From contig JAGNSU010000006.1 in NCBI GenBank assembly GCA_017987895.1, positions 2,168 to 66,167 of the forward strand: a DNA stretch of 64,000 nucleotides. Direction: 5' to 3'. Origin of the DNA: Flavobacteriales bacterium. GTDB lineage: Bacteria > Bacteroidota > Bacteroidia > Flavobacteriales_F > PHOS-HE28. Each line of letters opens with the position of its first letter. Position 1 is the stretch's first letter. Position numbers and translations under genes: made by a program. Shown here one piece after another: positions 16,640 to 24,836 of this stretch. Below the pieces are notes generated by a model. It saw only the letters and a program-made list of their open reading frames with translations. It searched no databases and was not told the origin of the DNA.

Positions 16640-18046
16640 ATGACCGCTATTAGGATCCTAGTGATCGACGACGACCAGGACATCTGTCTGTTGTTGTCGC
16701 GCTTCCTCACCAAAAAAGGCCACAGCGTGGAAACCACCTACCGCGGTTCCACGGCGCGTGAGCTGTTGGGCAAAGGGCGCTACGACGTGGTGCTCTGCGA
16801 TTACCGCCTGCCGGATACCGATGGCGGCGACATGGTGCGGTTCATCCGGGACAACGCTCCCGCTACGCGCACCATCGTGATCACCGGTTACAGCGATGTG
16901 CGTCTCGCGGTGGAGCTCATGCGGCAAGGGGCTTTCGACTATGTGGCCAAACCCTTGCTGCCGGACGAGATCCTGATGCGTATCGAGGAGGCGTACCAAT
17001 CCGGACAGGACCACCACGGGAACGGGACCGTTCCGAACACCGCCGGCAAACGGCCCAGCGCGCAGCCAGGCAGCCCCGCACAGGATTTCGTGGAGGGCAC
17101 GGGCCCGTACGCGGACCATCTCAAGAAGCACCTCGATCTGGTGGCCCCTACGGATATGACCGTGCTGATCATGGGCGAGACCGGAACGGGTAAAGAGTAT
17201 GTGGCGAAACGCATCCATGCCCGCAGCGCCCGCAGCAACAAACCGTTCGTCGCGATCGATTGCGGTGCGCTGCCCAAAGACCTCGCCGGCAGCGAGTTGT
17301 TCGGCCATGTGAAAGGATCCTTCACCGGAGCGGTGGCGGATAAGCGCGGCAGCTTCGAACAGGCTGATGGCGGCACCTTGTTCCTGGACGAGGTGGGCAA
17401 CTTGAGCTATGAGAACCAGGTGAAGCTGTTGCGGGTATTGCAGGAGCGACGCATCAAACGGGTCGGTGCGGACAAGGACATCGCTGTAGATGTGCGTGTT
17501 TTGGCGGCCACCAACGAGGATCTCCATAAGGCCGTGACCGAGGGGCGCTTCCGGGAGGACCTCATGCACCGCATCAACGAGTTCTCGTTGCAACTGTTCC
17601 CGCTCCGTCAGCGCAGGGAGGACATCCCCGCGTTCGCCGAGCACTTCCTGCAAGGCGCGAACCAACGGCTCGGGCGCAACGTGCTGGGCTTCGAACCCGC
17701 CGTGCTGGACCGGTTGATCGCGCATGCGTGGAGCGGCAACCTACGCGAGCTCAACAACGTGATAAAGCGCGCCGTGCTGCTCACCACCGGCGAGCGGGTG
17801 CAGATGAGCGCCTTGCCCGCGGAGGTGATCTCCGAGCGGTCGATGGCCCCGGCCCCGGCCGCCGGAGCGCACACCTTCGCCGAAGAGGACGACGGCCTGC
17901 GCGGTGTGGCACGCACGGCGGAGAAGGACGCTATTCTGAAGGCCTTGGAGCGCAATGGTTTCAACAAGTCGCGCACGGCGGACATGCTCAACATCGATCG
18001 CAAAACGCTGTACAACAAATTGAAACTGCTCGGCATCGAGCTGTGA
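16640..18046 (+). CDS. NtrC/AtoC-type sigma-54-dependent response regulator
   Basis: This 468-aa activator has three domains. The receiver (about 1-125) has its phospho-acceptor Asp in VVLCDYRLPD. The AAA+ domain (about 150-390) has Walker A GETGTGKEYVAKR, GSFTGA (the sigma-54 contact loop, Ser in place of the usual Ala) and Walker B GGTLFLDEVGNL. A Fis-type HTH (RNGFNKSRTADMLNIDRK) closes the protein. It should bind enhancers and drive sigma-54 promoters when phosphorylated, probably by the CHASE3 kinase encoded next. I did not find a convincing -24/-12 promoter in the window, so its targets are not identified. Confidence 0.93.
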   Translation: MTAIRILVIDDDQDICLLLSRFLTKKGHSVETTYRGSTARELLGKGRYDVVLCDYRLPDTDGGDMVRFIRDNAPATRTIVITGYSDVRLAVELMRQGAFDYVAKPLLPDEILMRIEEAYQSGQDHHGNGTVPNTAGKRPSAQPGSPAQDFVEGTGPYADHLKKHLDLVAPTDMTVLIMGETGTGKEYVAKRIHARSARSNKPFVAIDCGALPKDLAGSELFGHVKGSFTGAVADKRGSFEQADGGTLFLDEVGNLSYENQVKLLRVLQERRIKRVGADKDIAVDVRVLAATNEDLHKAVTEGRFREDLMHRINEFSLQLFPLRQRREDIPAFAEHFLQGANQRLGRNVLGFEPAVLDRLIAHAWSGNLRELNNVIKRAVLLTTGERVQMSALPAEVISERSMAPAPAAGAHTFAEEDDGLRGVARTAEKDAILKALERNGFNKSRTADMLNIDRKTLYNKLKLLGIEL

Positions 18047-18089
18047 GCCCACAGCGCCGAGCCGTTCTTTCTTGAGCCCCGCACCTGGC

Positions 18090-19892
18090 ATGCCCTACCG
18101 GCCCAACACCACGCGCGCCAGCGAACTGCGCTTGATTGGGCTGCTTTACGTAGGCACCTTGTTGTTGCTTTTCGGTGTCCTGTACTTCACCTATAAGAGC
18201 TTCGGTAAGTATAGGGAAGCGCAGCAGCAGGTCCGCCACTTGAACCGCGAACTGCTGTTGATGGAGACCTCGCTGTCCGCGCTGAAGGATGCGGAGACGG
18301 GCTGCCGGGGCTACCTGCTCACCCACGACACGACCTTCCTGGCGCCCTATGGCCCAGCGGCCGACTCGCTCACAGCGTGCATCGCGGAGTTGGAACGGAT
18401 CAACACGGATCCAGGAATGGAACCCAGGCTACAGGCCTTCTCGCTTCTTTCCAATGCCATGCTGGACCACCTCTCCGGGTTGGCGGTGATCGGACCTGCG
18501 GATAGCAGTGCGCGGACGCAACGGGTGCGCGATGAGCTCATGGAGTCCAAGATGAAAATGGACGTGCTGCGGGATCACCATCAGCGGATGGTGGGCGACC
18601 TGCGTCTGGCGCGCGCGGGGTTCCTGGAGGAAGAACGCGCCTTCGGATGGTCCACTCCGTTCATGCTGCTCCTCTATGCGGTGATGGCGATCATGGCCAC
18701 CGCATTGCTGTTCTGGCGGCTCTTCCGCACACTGAAGCAGGCCCAACTCGCGGAAGCGGAGATCAAGCAGAAGGCAGTGCTCCTGGACACCGAGGTCCAT
18801 TCGCGTGAGTTCGCTGAGCGCTCCTTGCGCCGGGTGCTGGATACGAGCCCGATCGGTATCATGTCCTTCCGCGCCGTGCGAGGCCCGATGGGCACCATCG
18901 ACGATCTCGAATGGCTGTTCACCAACGATGCGGGCGAGGAGCTGCTGGGCCGTAAGGCGGAGGAACTGGTGGGAAAGCGATTGCTGGTGGAAATGCCGGG
19001 GAACCGATCGGCCGGGTTGTTCGACGCCTATGTGCAAGTAGTGGAATCCGGTCAGGCGTTCCGCGCGGAACAACATTACACGGGGGAAGGCCTGGACCTA
19101 TGGCTTTCGATCCATGCGGTGCGGTTGCTGGACGGGGTGCTGGTGATGTTCATGGACATTTCCGCACAGAAACGGGCGCACGCCATAGCGATCGAAAGCA
19201 GCCGCCTCGAACTCACCGACCGCATCGCGCGTACGGTGGCGCACGAGGTGCGCAACCCGCTCACCAATTTGCACCTCGCGCTGGAGCAACTGAACGATGA
19301 ACTTCCCGCCGCACAGCGCGAGGAAGCGGAGCCTTACATCAGCATCCTGGAGCGCAACATCCAACGCATCGGACAATTGATCAGTGAAATGCTGGAGAGC
19401 GCCAAACGGCGCGAATTGGACCTGGCCCCCTGCCACGTGGCCGATCTGATGAACAAGGTGATGCGACGGGTAGCTGATCGTCTGGCCCTTCAGAACATGA
19501 AGGGAGAGGTGTCGGTGGAGACGGACCTGCCCGATGTGCGGGTGGACCACGACCTGGTCGAGCTCGCCTTCACCAACCTTGCGGTGAACGCGATCGAGGC
19601 CATGGAACCCCATCGTGGGCGGCTATTCCTCAAAGCGTACCGCGATGGAGCGGATGTGATCATCGAGATCATGGACAATGGCAGGGGAGTTCCGCCCGAG
19701 GAATTGGCGCGGTTGTTCGAGCCGTACTACTCCGGTCGCGCCGGTGGGCTGGGGCTCGGGTTGACCACCTCACGCACCATCCTCAATAGCCACGGAGTAT
19801 CCGTGGATGTGAAAAGTGAGGTGGGAAAGGGCACGACGTTCATTCTGCGCTTCCCTACGAATGTCATGGACCGGGTCGAGCGGGTCGCGTAG
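18090..19892 (+). CDS. CHASE3 sensor histidine kinase
   Basis: This 600-aa membrane kinase has a first membrane helix (about residues 14-34), a periplasmic CHASE3-like helical domain (SALKDAETGCRGYLLTHD is characteristic) and a second helix near residue 200. A coiled linker, a PAS-like domain, HisKA with the phospho-acceptor His in VAHEVRNPL, and HATPase_c (NLAVNAIEAM, DNGRGVP, GLGLGLTTSRTI) follow. The ATG at 18090 is preferred to a TTG at 18072. The gene lies 43 bases after the NtrC-type regulator and is its likely partner. The signal sensed is unknown. Confidence 0.92.
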   Translation: MPYRPNTTRASELRLIGLLYVGTLLLLFGVLYFTYKSFGKYREAQQQVRHLNRELLLMETSLSALKDAETGCRGYLLTHDTTFLAPYGPAADSLTACIAELERINTDPGMEPRLQAFSLLSNAMLDHLSGLAVIGPADSSARTQRVRDELMESKMKMDVLRDHHQRMVGDLRLARAGFLEEERAFGWSTPFMLLLYAVMAIMATALLFWRLFRTLKQAQLAEAEIKQKAVLLDTEVHSREFAERSLRRVLDTSPIGIMSFRAVRGPMGTIDDLEWLFTNDAGEELLGRKAEELVGKRLLVEMPGNRSAGLFDAYVQVVESGQAFRAEQHYTGEGLDLWLSIHAVRLLDGVLVMFMDISAQKRAHAIAIESSRLELTDRIARTVAHEVRNPLTNLHLALEQLNDELPAAQREEAEPYISILERNIQRIGQLISEMLESAKRRELDLAPCHVADLMNKVMRRVADRLALQNMKGEVSVETDLPDVRVDHDLVELAFTNLAVNAIEAMEPHRGRLFLKAYRDGADVIIEIMDNGRGVPPEELARLFEPYYSGRAGGLGLGLTTSRTILNSHGVSVDVKSEVGKGTTFILRFPTNVMDRVERVA

Positions 19893-20012
19893 CGAAGGAC
19901 CCCCATCGAATTCCTATTGGTCCCACCCAGGACGCCAGCGGCTCATTGGTCCCGGGCGCCATCGGGGTTCCCGCACGGTGTGCGGCATGGTTATCCGTCC
20001 GTACATCGTGCC

Positions 20013-20186
20013 ATGCCCACGCTCCGTTGGTCGCTCGTATTCCTCGTGATCGCACTGTTCGCGGCCGTGATCGGCTTCGGGGGTTCGGTGAGCGGCGTGG
20101 CGAGCACCGCGAAAGGGGTCTTCTTCATTGCGATGGTCCTGTTGCTCGCATGCCTTGCGCGAGGATCGGCGCGGCAGGATCGCTGA
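20013..20186 (+). CDS. DUF1328 (YtjA-like) small membrane protein
   Basis: This 57-aa protein has two membrane helices (LVFLVIALFAAVIGFGG and GVFFIAMVLLLACLA) joined by the family hallmark GVASTAKGVFF. DUF1328/YtjA proteins are small inner-membrane proteins of unknown function, often in stress regulons. The ATG at 20013 is chosen; the longer upstream frame has no family character. A second DUF1328 gene lies at 27429. Confidence 0.88.
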   Translation: MPTLRWSLVFLVIALFAAVIGFGGSVSGVASTAKGVFFIAMVLLLACLARGSARQDR

Positions 20187-20231
20187 CCGGGGGCCGTTGT
20201 CCTATGGACCGGATCTTGCCCGCACGGTCGT

Positions 20232-21158
20232 ATGAGAACGACGGGACGCGTACTGCTTGTGGTGGCGCTCCTCCTTTTAGTGGCATTGATCGTGATCGTG
20301 GTGCGATGGCAGAATGCCCGCACCACGGATGCTGGCGCCTCGTTCCTTGCGCCACGAGTGCGCATGGCGCAGCTCCAGGTGCAGCGATTGGATCCAGAGG
20401 CCACTAAGCTCCTGGTCGGTCTAGTGATCGATCAACCCGCTCCGATCCGGATCACGGTGGACAGTGTGGAGTACGCGCTGTTCATCGGCGAGCAGGAGCT
20501 GGTGCGCAGTACCTACGCGAAGACCATCACCCTGCCCGCGCGCGACAGCGTAAGCATCGAGCTGCCGATCACCGTCCGGACGCAAAAGCTTTTCCAGGTG
20601 CTCAAGGAACTGGAACAGGCGGGTGTGGACAGCGTGGAGTATGCCCTGGAGGCGAGCTTTTTCGTGCCCGTCGCGTTCTGGCGGGAAAAGCCTTTCCAGG
20701 TGCGCATGGGGCAACGTCTTCCATCGATCCGGCTGCCCAAGGTGGCCATGCGGCATTTGGTCGTATCGAGGTTCGGCTTCGGAAAGAGCGATCTCACCAT
20801 TGATGTGGTCTTGTTCAACCCGAACAATGTGGCCTTCTCGCTCAGGGGCACCGAGATCACCGCGCAACTTGAAGGCAAAGAGGTGCTGCGGGCCACCCAC
20901 GGTGCGGAAGTGCAGGTGCCCGCCCGGGACACCGTAGTGCTGACACTCCCCATGCGTGCTGCCCCGGGCCGGATGATCGAAGGCATCTTCGATCTGCTGG
21001 TGAACCCTTCCCGCACGCCCTATTCGTACCAAATGGAGTTCATCCTCAGTACGGATCAACCCTCGTTGAACAACAGCCGGATCAGTCTTGTAGGTGATGG
21101 CATGTTGGACGATCTGAAAGGGTGGAAGGAGGATGCCCCGTCTTCTAAAAAGGACTGA
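20232..21158 (+). CDS. LEA type 2 (WHy-domain) protein with membrane anchor
   Basis: This 308-aa protein has an N-terminal membrane anchor (about residues 6-25) and two tandem beta-rich repeats of the LEA-2/WHy type. The second is clearest: FGKSDLTIDVVLFNPNNVAF carries the NPN signature of the domain, and the first has the divergent ATKLLVGLVIDQP. Both repeats end in a similar PARDxVxLxLP strand. In bacteria such proteins are envelope-anchored and linked to desiccation or osmotic tolerance. It follows DUF1328 by 45 bases and may share its transcript. Confidence 0.8.
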   Translation: MRTTGRVLLVVALLLLVALIVIVVRWQNARTTDAGASFLAPRVRMAQLQVQRLDPEATKLLVGLVIDQPAPIRITVDSVEYALFIGEQELVRSTYAKTITLPARDSVSIELPITVRTQKLFQVLKELEQAGVDSVEYALEASFFVPVAFWREKPFQVRMGQRLPSIRLPKVAMRHLVVSRFGFGKSDLTIDVVLFNPNNVAFSLRGTEITAQLEGKEVLRATHGAEVQVPARDTVVLTLPMRAAPGRMIEGIFDLLVNPSRTPYSYQMEFILSTDQPSLNNSRISLVGDGMLDDLKGWKEDAPSSKKD

Positions 21159-21309
21159 ACCAGGACCGCCACGATCCGCTCCATGATCGGGGCGCGATCT
21201 GCCCGGCAAGGGACCGCATCGTTCGCCGCATAGCGTCCTGAACACCACCCATTCGGGTCATCCTGTCTTTGCCCGTTCTTTTGCCAAGTTGAACTCGATC
21301 GCATAGAGC

Positions 21310-22593
21310 ATGAGACTGCCCGACGCGCTCAAAGCTTTGACGTCTTCCATGAGGACAGGTAGCCGAACCGCCGTTGCATCCGGACAGCATCGTATGGACC
21401 TGCATGGCGGTTTGCCGTTCTGGTTGGTGCGCAATGGTCTGGGTCCCGACTATCCGGTACTGGAACAGGATGTGCGCACCGATGTGGTCATCGTTGGCGG
21501 TGGGATCACCGGCGCATTGTGCGCCTACATGCTCACGCAGGCGGGCATTCCGGTCGTAGTGGTGGATGCTCGGGCCATAGGTATTGGCAGCACGTGCGCG
21601 AGCACATCGCTGTTGCAATACGAGATCGATACGCCGCTGCACGAGCTTGTGGAACTCGTGGGCGAGAAGAACGCTGTTCGCAGCTATCAACTGTGCGCCC
21701 GAGCCGTTGAAGGGCTTGGTGTGATCGCGAAAGAGATCGGCATGCTCGAATTCACCAGGAGACCGAGCGTGCAGTACGCCAGCAAGCGATCGCACGTTGC
21801 GGGCTTGGTGAAGGAACGCGCTGTGCGCAACGCCAATGGATTGCCGGCAGAGCTCCATGAAGGAAGCGATGAGGTGCGTACGATCCTACCCTTCGACGCC
21901 CCGGCCGCATTGCGAACACCCATCGCCGCCGAGACGAACGCGTTCCAGTTCACCCACTCCCTCCATGCGAAAAGCACGATCGCGGGTGCGCGGATCCACC
22001 AACACACCGAGGTGGTGGACTTTCGCGACAATGGAACGGGGATCGAACTACGGACCGCCCGGGGCCAGATGATCCGTGCGAAGTACCTGGTATATGCCAC
22101 TGGCTACGAGAGCCGCGATCTGCTGCCCAAGGACGTGATGCGTTTGCACAGCACGTATGCGGTGATCAGTGAACCGGTCCCAGGAACGCCCTGGCCCGAT
22201 CATGCGTTGATCTGGGAAACCGCGAAACCCTACCTCTATATGCGGACCACCACCGATGGCCGCATCGTTGTAGGTGGTCGTGATGATCCCTTCCGTGCAC
22301 CCGCGCTCCGCGATGCGCTGCTGGGCAAGAAGGCGAACGCACTGGAAGAGGACGTGCATGCGCTCATGCCGGAGCTGCCTTTCAAACGGGAATACGCCTG
22401 GTGCGGGACCTTTGGCGCCACCAAGGATGGGCTCCCTTACATCGATCGCGGTCCGCGGAACCGCAATAGTTTCTACGCGCTGGGCATGGGGGGGAACGGG
22501 ATCACCTTCAGCTTGATCGCGGCGGAGAGCATACGTGACCGGATCCTTGGGAGGCCCGACCCGGACAACACTATTTTCCGGTTCGATCGGTAG
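21310..22593 (+). CDS. FAD-dependent oxidoreductase (DAO/glycine oxidase type)
   Basis: This 427-aa flavoenzyme has an N-terminal dinucleotide-binding motif (VVIVGGGITGALCAYML, about residue 60) preceded by a 55-residue extension. It continues with the DAO fold, including YLVYATGYESRDLLP, VVGGRDDPFRAP and a C-terminal GMGGNGITFSLIAAE. It is a relative of the flavoprotein at 47449-48975 but lacks the Rieske domain. The substrate, an amine or amino acid by family, is unknown. The chosen ATG at 21310 includes the N-terminal extension (FWLVRNGLGPDYPVLEQDV), which also occurs in related proteins. Confidence 0.85.
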   Translation: MRLPDALKALTSSMRTGSRTAVASGQHRMDLHGGLPFWLVRNGLGPDYPVLEQDVRTDVVIVGGGITGALCAYMLTQAGIPVVVVDARAIGIGSTCASTSLLQYEIDTPLHELVELVGEKNAVRSYQLCARAVEGLGVIAKEIGMLEFTRRPSVQYASKRSHVAGLVKERAVRNANGLPAELHEGSDEVRTILPFDAPAALRTPIAAETNAFQFTHSLHAKSTIAGARIHQHTEVVDFRDNGTGIELRTARGQMIRAKYLVYATGYESRDLLPKDVMRLHSTYAVISEPVPGTPWPDHALIWETAKPYLYMRTTTDGRIVVGGRDDPFRAPALRDALLGKKANALEEDVHALMPELPFKREYAWCGTFGATKDGLPYIDRGPRNRNSFYALGMGGNGITFSLIAAESIRDRILGRPDPDNTIFRFDR

Positions 22594-22630
22594 CCCCCAA
22601 CTCGAGGTCCACATCGATCGCTTCTGAACG

Positions 22631-22849
22631 CTACGACCTCTTCCGTGGTGCCGGAGCACGCGCCCCGGCCGTTCGCTTCCCCTTGACCATTGCGAGCTCC
22701 GGGTTCCCCGCTATTGTGCCGGGCTGTTCTCCAAGAGGGTCGCTCTTGCTGGGGCGTCTACCGAGCACATTGTCACGAACGGCCTTGACCTTCTCAGGGG
22801 TAGCGGTTGTGCGCTTTCCATTTGCGGGCTTCAAAGTTTTCCTCCTCAT
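22631..22849 (-). CDS. small basic protein, unknown function
   Basis: This 72-aa protein is rich in Lys, Arg, Ala and Pro and has no membrane segment. The annotated ATG begins ATGAGGAGGAAAACTTTG. The AGGAGG inside this sequence is a strong Shine-Dalgarno match six bases before an in-frame TTG (codon 6), so translation may really start at that TTG. Such sites are unusual in this phylum. The composition suggests a nucleic-acid-binding or disordered protein. Confidence 0.5.
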   Translation of the reverse strand: MRRKTLKPANGKRTTATPEKVKAVRDNVLGRRPSKSDPLGEQPGTIAGNPELAMVKGKRTAGARAPAPRKRS

Positions 22850-23215
22850 AGCGTTATAGTGGGTGATAAGAACGTGGGGAAAGGAGGGCCGTCGTGTTCA
22901 TGCGTGGGCGCTCCTCTTCCATGCACTAGAAGATCCGTGCCGCATCGCGCTCGGGACATAAGCGTGCAAGAAGGGCATGCTACGCGTCCTGGTCGGTCAA
23001 CCGCGGGTGTGGGACCACCTGTGAGAAAGGTGCCACGATCGGGTAATTCCTACCACGCCCGTGGACCGTTGGGAAGAGCCTCCCCTGAACGGATCTTCAA
23101 TGGATGCGCGACGGATCCACACCACGCGGGATCCAAGGCATGGTGTTGGCCTATTCTCCCGCATAGCCCTTCGCGACCGAAGAACAGGCGCTCACTCCCG
23201 CAACCTCGAACACAC
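22850..23215. other. gene-free stretch before the OmpA gene
   Basis: No frame here looks coding; the open frame that enters the OmpA gene from 22859 has no signal peptide and atypical composition. I see a weak hairpin CACCT...AGGTG near 23015-23032 and nothing else definite. Confidence 0.45.
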
Positions 23216-23914
23216 ATGACCACGCCACGAACGACCACGATCCCCGCTTTAACAGCCTTCGCGCTCAGCGGCCTCCTCTTAGGTTCCTCCTGCAATACCT
23301 CCCGGGCCCTGCAAGGGGGCGCCATCGGCACCGGTGCTGGCGCGGGCATTGGCGCGGTGATCGGGAACCAGTTCGGGGATAACGGGACCGTGATCGGCGC
23401 ATTGATAGGAGCGGCGGTGGGCGGCACCACGGGCGCGTTGATCGGCAGGCACATGGACAAGCAGGCGGAGGAACTGCGCAACGATCTGCAAGGCGCCACC
23501 GTGACCCGTGTAGGAGAGGGCATCCGGATCACCTTCGATAGCGGACTGCTCTTCGCGGTGGACCAGAGCACACTGAACGCCACGGCGCAGAAGAACCTCG
23601 GCGAACTCGCCTCTACGTTGAACAAATACGACGATACGGAAGTGCTGATCGAAGGCCACACCGATGCCGACGGTGCGGATGACTACAACGAAAGCCTTTC
23701 GCTCCGCCGCGCGCAAAGCGTAGAACGCTACCTGGCGGGAAAAGGGGTGCGGCCCAGCCGCACGAGCACCATGGGGTATGGTGAATCCCAACCCATCGGG
23801 GATAACTCGAACGCGGATGCGAAGGCGGCGAACCGCCGAGTGGAGATCGCCATCTACGCCAACAGCAAAATGAAGAAGGCGGCAGAACGCGGAGAGCTTG
23901 GCGATGTCCAATGA
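23216..23914 (+). CDS. OmpA-family lipoprotein with glycine zipper
   Basis: This 232-aa protein has a lipoprotein signal (LLLGSSC, Cys near 23), a glycine-zipper membrane-interacting segment (about residues 30-80, GxxxG repeats such as GTGAGAGIGAVIG) and a C-terminal OmpA/MotB peptidoglycan-binding domain. That domain shows VLIEGHTDADGADDYN and LSLRRAQSVERYL, with the Asp and Arg that hold diaminopimelate. It should tether the outer membrane to the cell wall. The start at 23216 gives the clean signal peptide. It is followed by the YtxH gene on the same strand. Confidence 0.9.
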   Translation: MTTPRTTTIPALTAFALSGLLLGSSCNTSRALQGGAIGTGAGAGIGAVIGNQFGDNGTVIGALIGAAVGGTTGALIGRHMDKQAEELRNDLQGATVTRVGEGIRITFDSGLLFAVDQSTLNATAQKNLGELASTLNKYDDTEVLIEGHTDADGADDYNESLSLRRAQSVERYLAGKGVRPSRTSTMGYGESQPIGDNSNADAKAANRRVEIAIYANSKMKKAAERGELGDVQ

Positions 23915-24036
23915 ACCAGCCGTGTTCGCTCGATGAACTGTCCGAGAAGGAGGAACGAAGCGACCGGTCGACCATCGTAGTCTGATCGGCACGCCGCTTG
24001 GCAGGTCAAGTACGAACCATTCCAACCCATAGAACC

Positions 24037-24351
24037 ATGTCCACACGAAGCTCTGTTGCCATCGCGCTCGCCGCACTTGCCGCAGGCGCCGCCCTGGGCG
24101 TACTCCTCGCCCCCGCGTCGGGAAGTGATACGCGTAAGAAACTCAAGCGTAAAGGTTCCGATCTACGCGACCGCCTCACCGAGATGTTGGAGGAAGGCGG
24201 TGACCTGATCGGTAAATTGCGTACGGACGCCACCGAGCTGGCCAGTAAGGCGAAGGATACGGTCAACACCGCCAAGGACCGCGTTCACGACGCCGCTAAC
24301 GGAGCGGCGAGCTCTGGTCGAGCGGCGGCGAACCCCGCCTCTAAGGTGTGA
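24037..24351 (+). CDS. YtxH-domain protein
   Basis: This 104-aa protein starts MSTRSSVAIALAALAAGAAL, a single N-terminal membrane helix rich in Ala/Gly. LLAPASGSDTRKKLKRKG follows, which is the YtxH signature, and then a long amphipathic helical tail. YtxH proteins are small membrane-anchored stress proteins of unknown mechanism. A strong terminator follows at 24427. A shorter, damaged relative lies at 30431-30613. Confidence 0.88.
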   Translation: MSTRSSVAIALAALAAGAALGVLLAPASGSDTRKKLKRKGSDLRDRLTEMLEEGGDLIGKLRTDATELASKAKDTVNTAKDRVHDAANGAASSGRAAANPASKV

Positions 24352-24426
24352 CCCCACGGATCTCGGATCCCACAGCCGATGGGAACATCGAGATCTCATG
24401 CTCGGATGTGATATCCGATCCTCCAC

Positions 24427-24456
24427 GGCAACGCCCGCACCTGTGCGGGCGTTGCC
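24427..24456 (+). terminator. intrinsic terminator after YtxH gene
   Basis: A perfect 14-bp stem (24427-24440 with 24443-24456) has a 2-base loop and is followed by ATTTGCT. Confidence 0.75.
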
Positions 24457-24638
24457 ATTTGCTGACCCCAAGCCGACAGGAACGGGATGCCCGGAACTTG
24501 TCATGCACCAGGAGCTCCCCCATCCACCAGCGATCACGCTGCATGCTTTGTTGATCCGCCCTGAACGGTTCGCTGACCCGCGTGGGCGCTTTGTCGTGGC
24601 GCACGATCTGTGTGGATATAGGACCAACACGACCTATC

Positions 24639-24836
24639 ATGGCACGCTCCCCATCGTTCCATCAGACGTCCTCCACGGATCACGGCCCCACTTGGTTCTG
24701 GGTGCTGATCACGATCATCCTCTTCTTCATCATCACTTGGGGTGTGGTCGGAGATTACAACAAAGTGATCGATGACACCACGGAGGGAACGACACAGGAT
24801 CCTCCCCAACCTGGTCCGGTGCCCATTGACCGGTGA
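24639..24836 (+). CDS. small single-pass membrane protein
   Basis: This 65-aa protein has a polar N-terminus, one membrane helix (WFWVLITIILFFIITWGVVG) and an acidic, Pro-rich tail (TTQDPPQPGPVPIDR). No family is recognised. Its stop codon directly abuts the stop codon of the convergent CotH gene. The region upstream from 24457 is otherwise empty. Confidence 0.6.
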   Translation: MARSPSFHQTSSTDHGPTWFWVLITIILFFIITWGVVGDYNKVIDDTTEGTTQDPPQPGPVPIDR

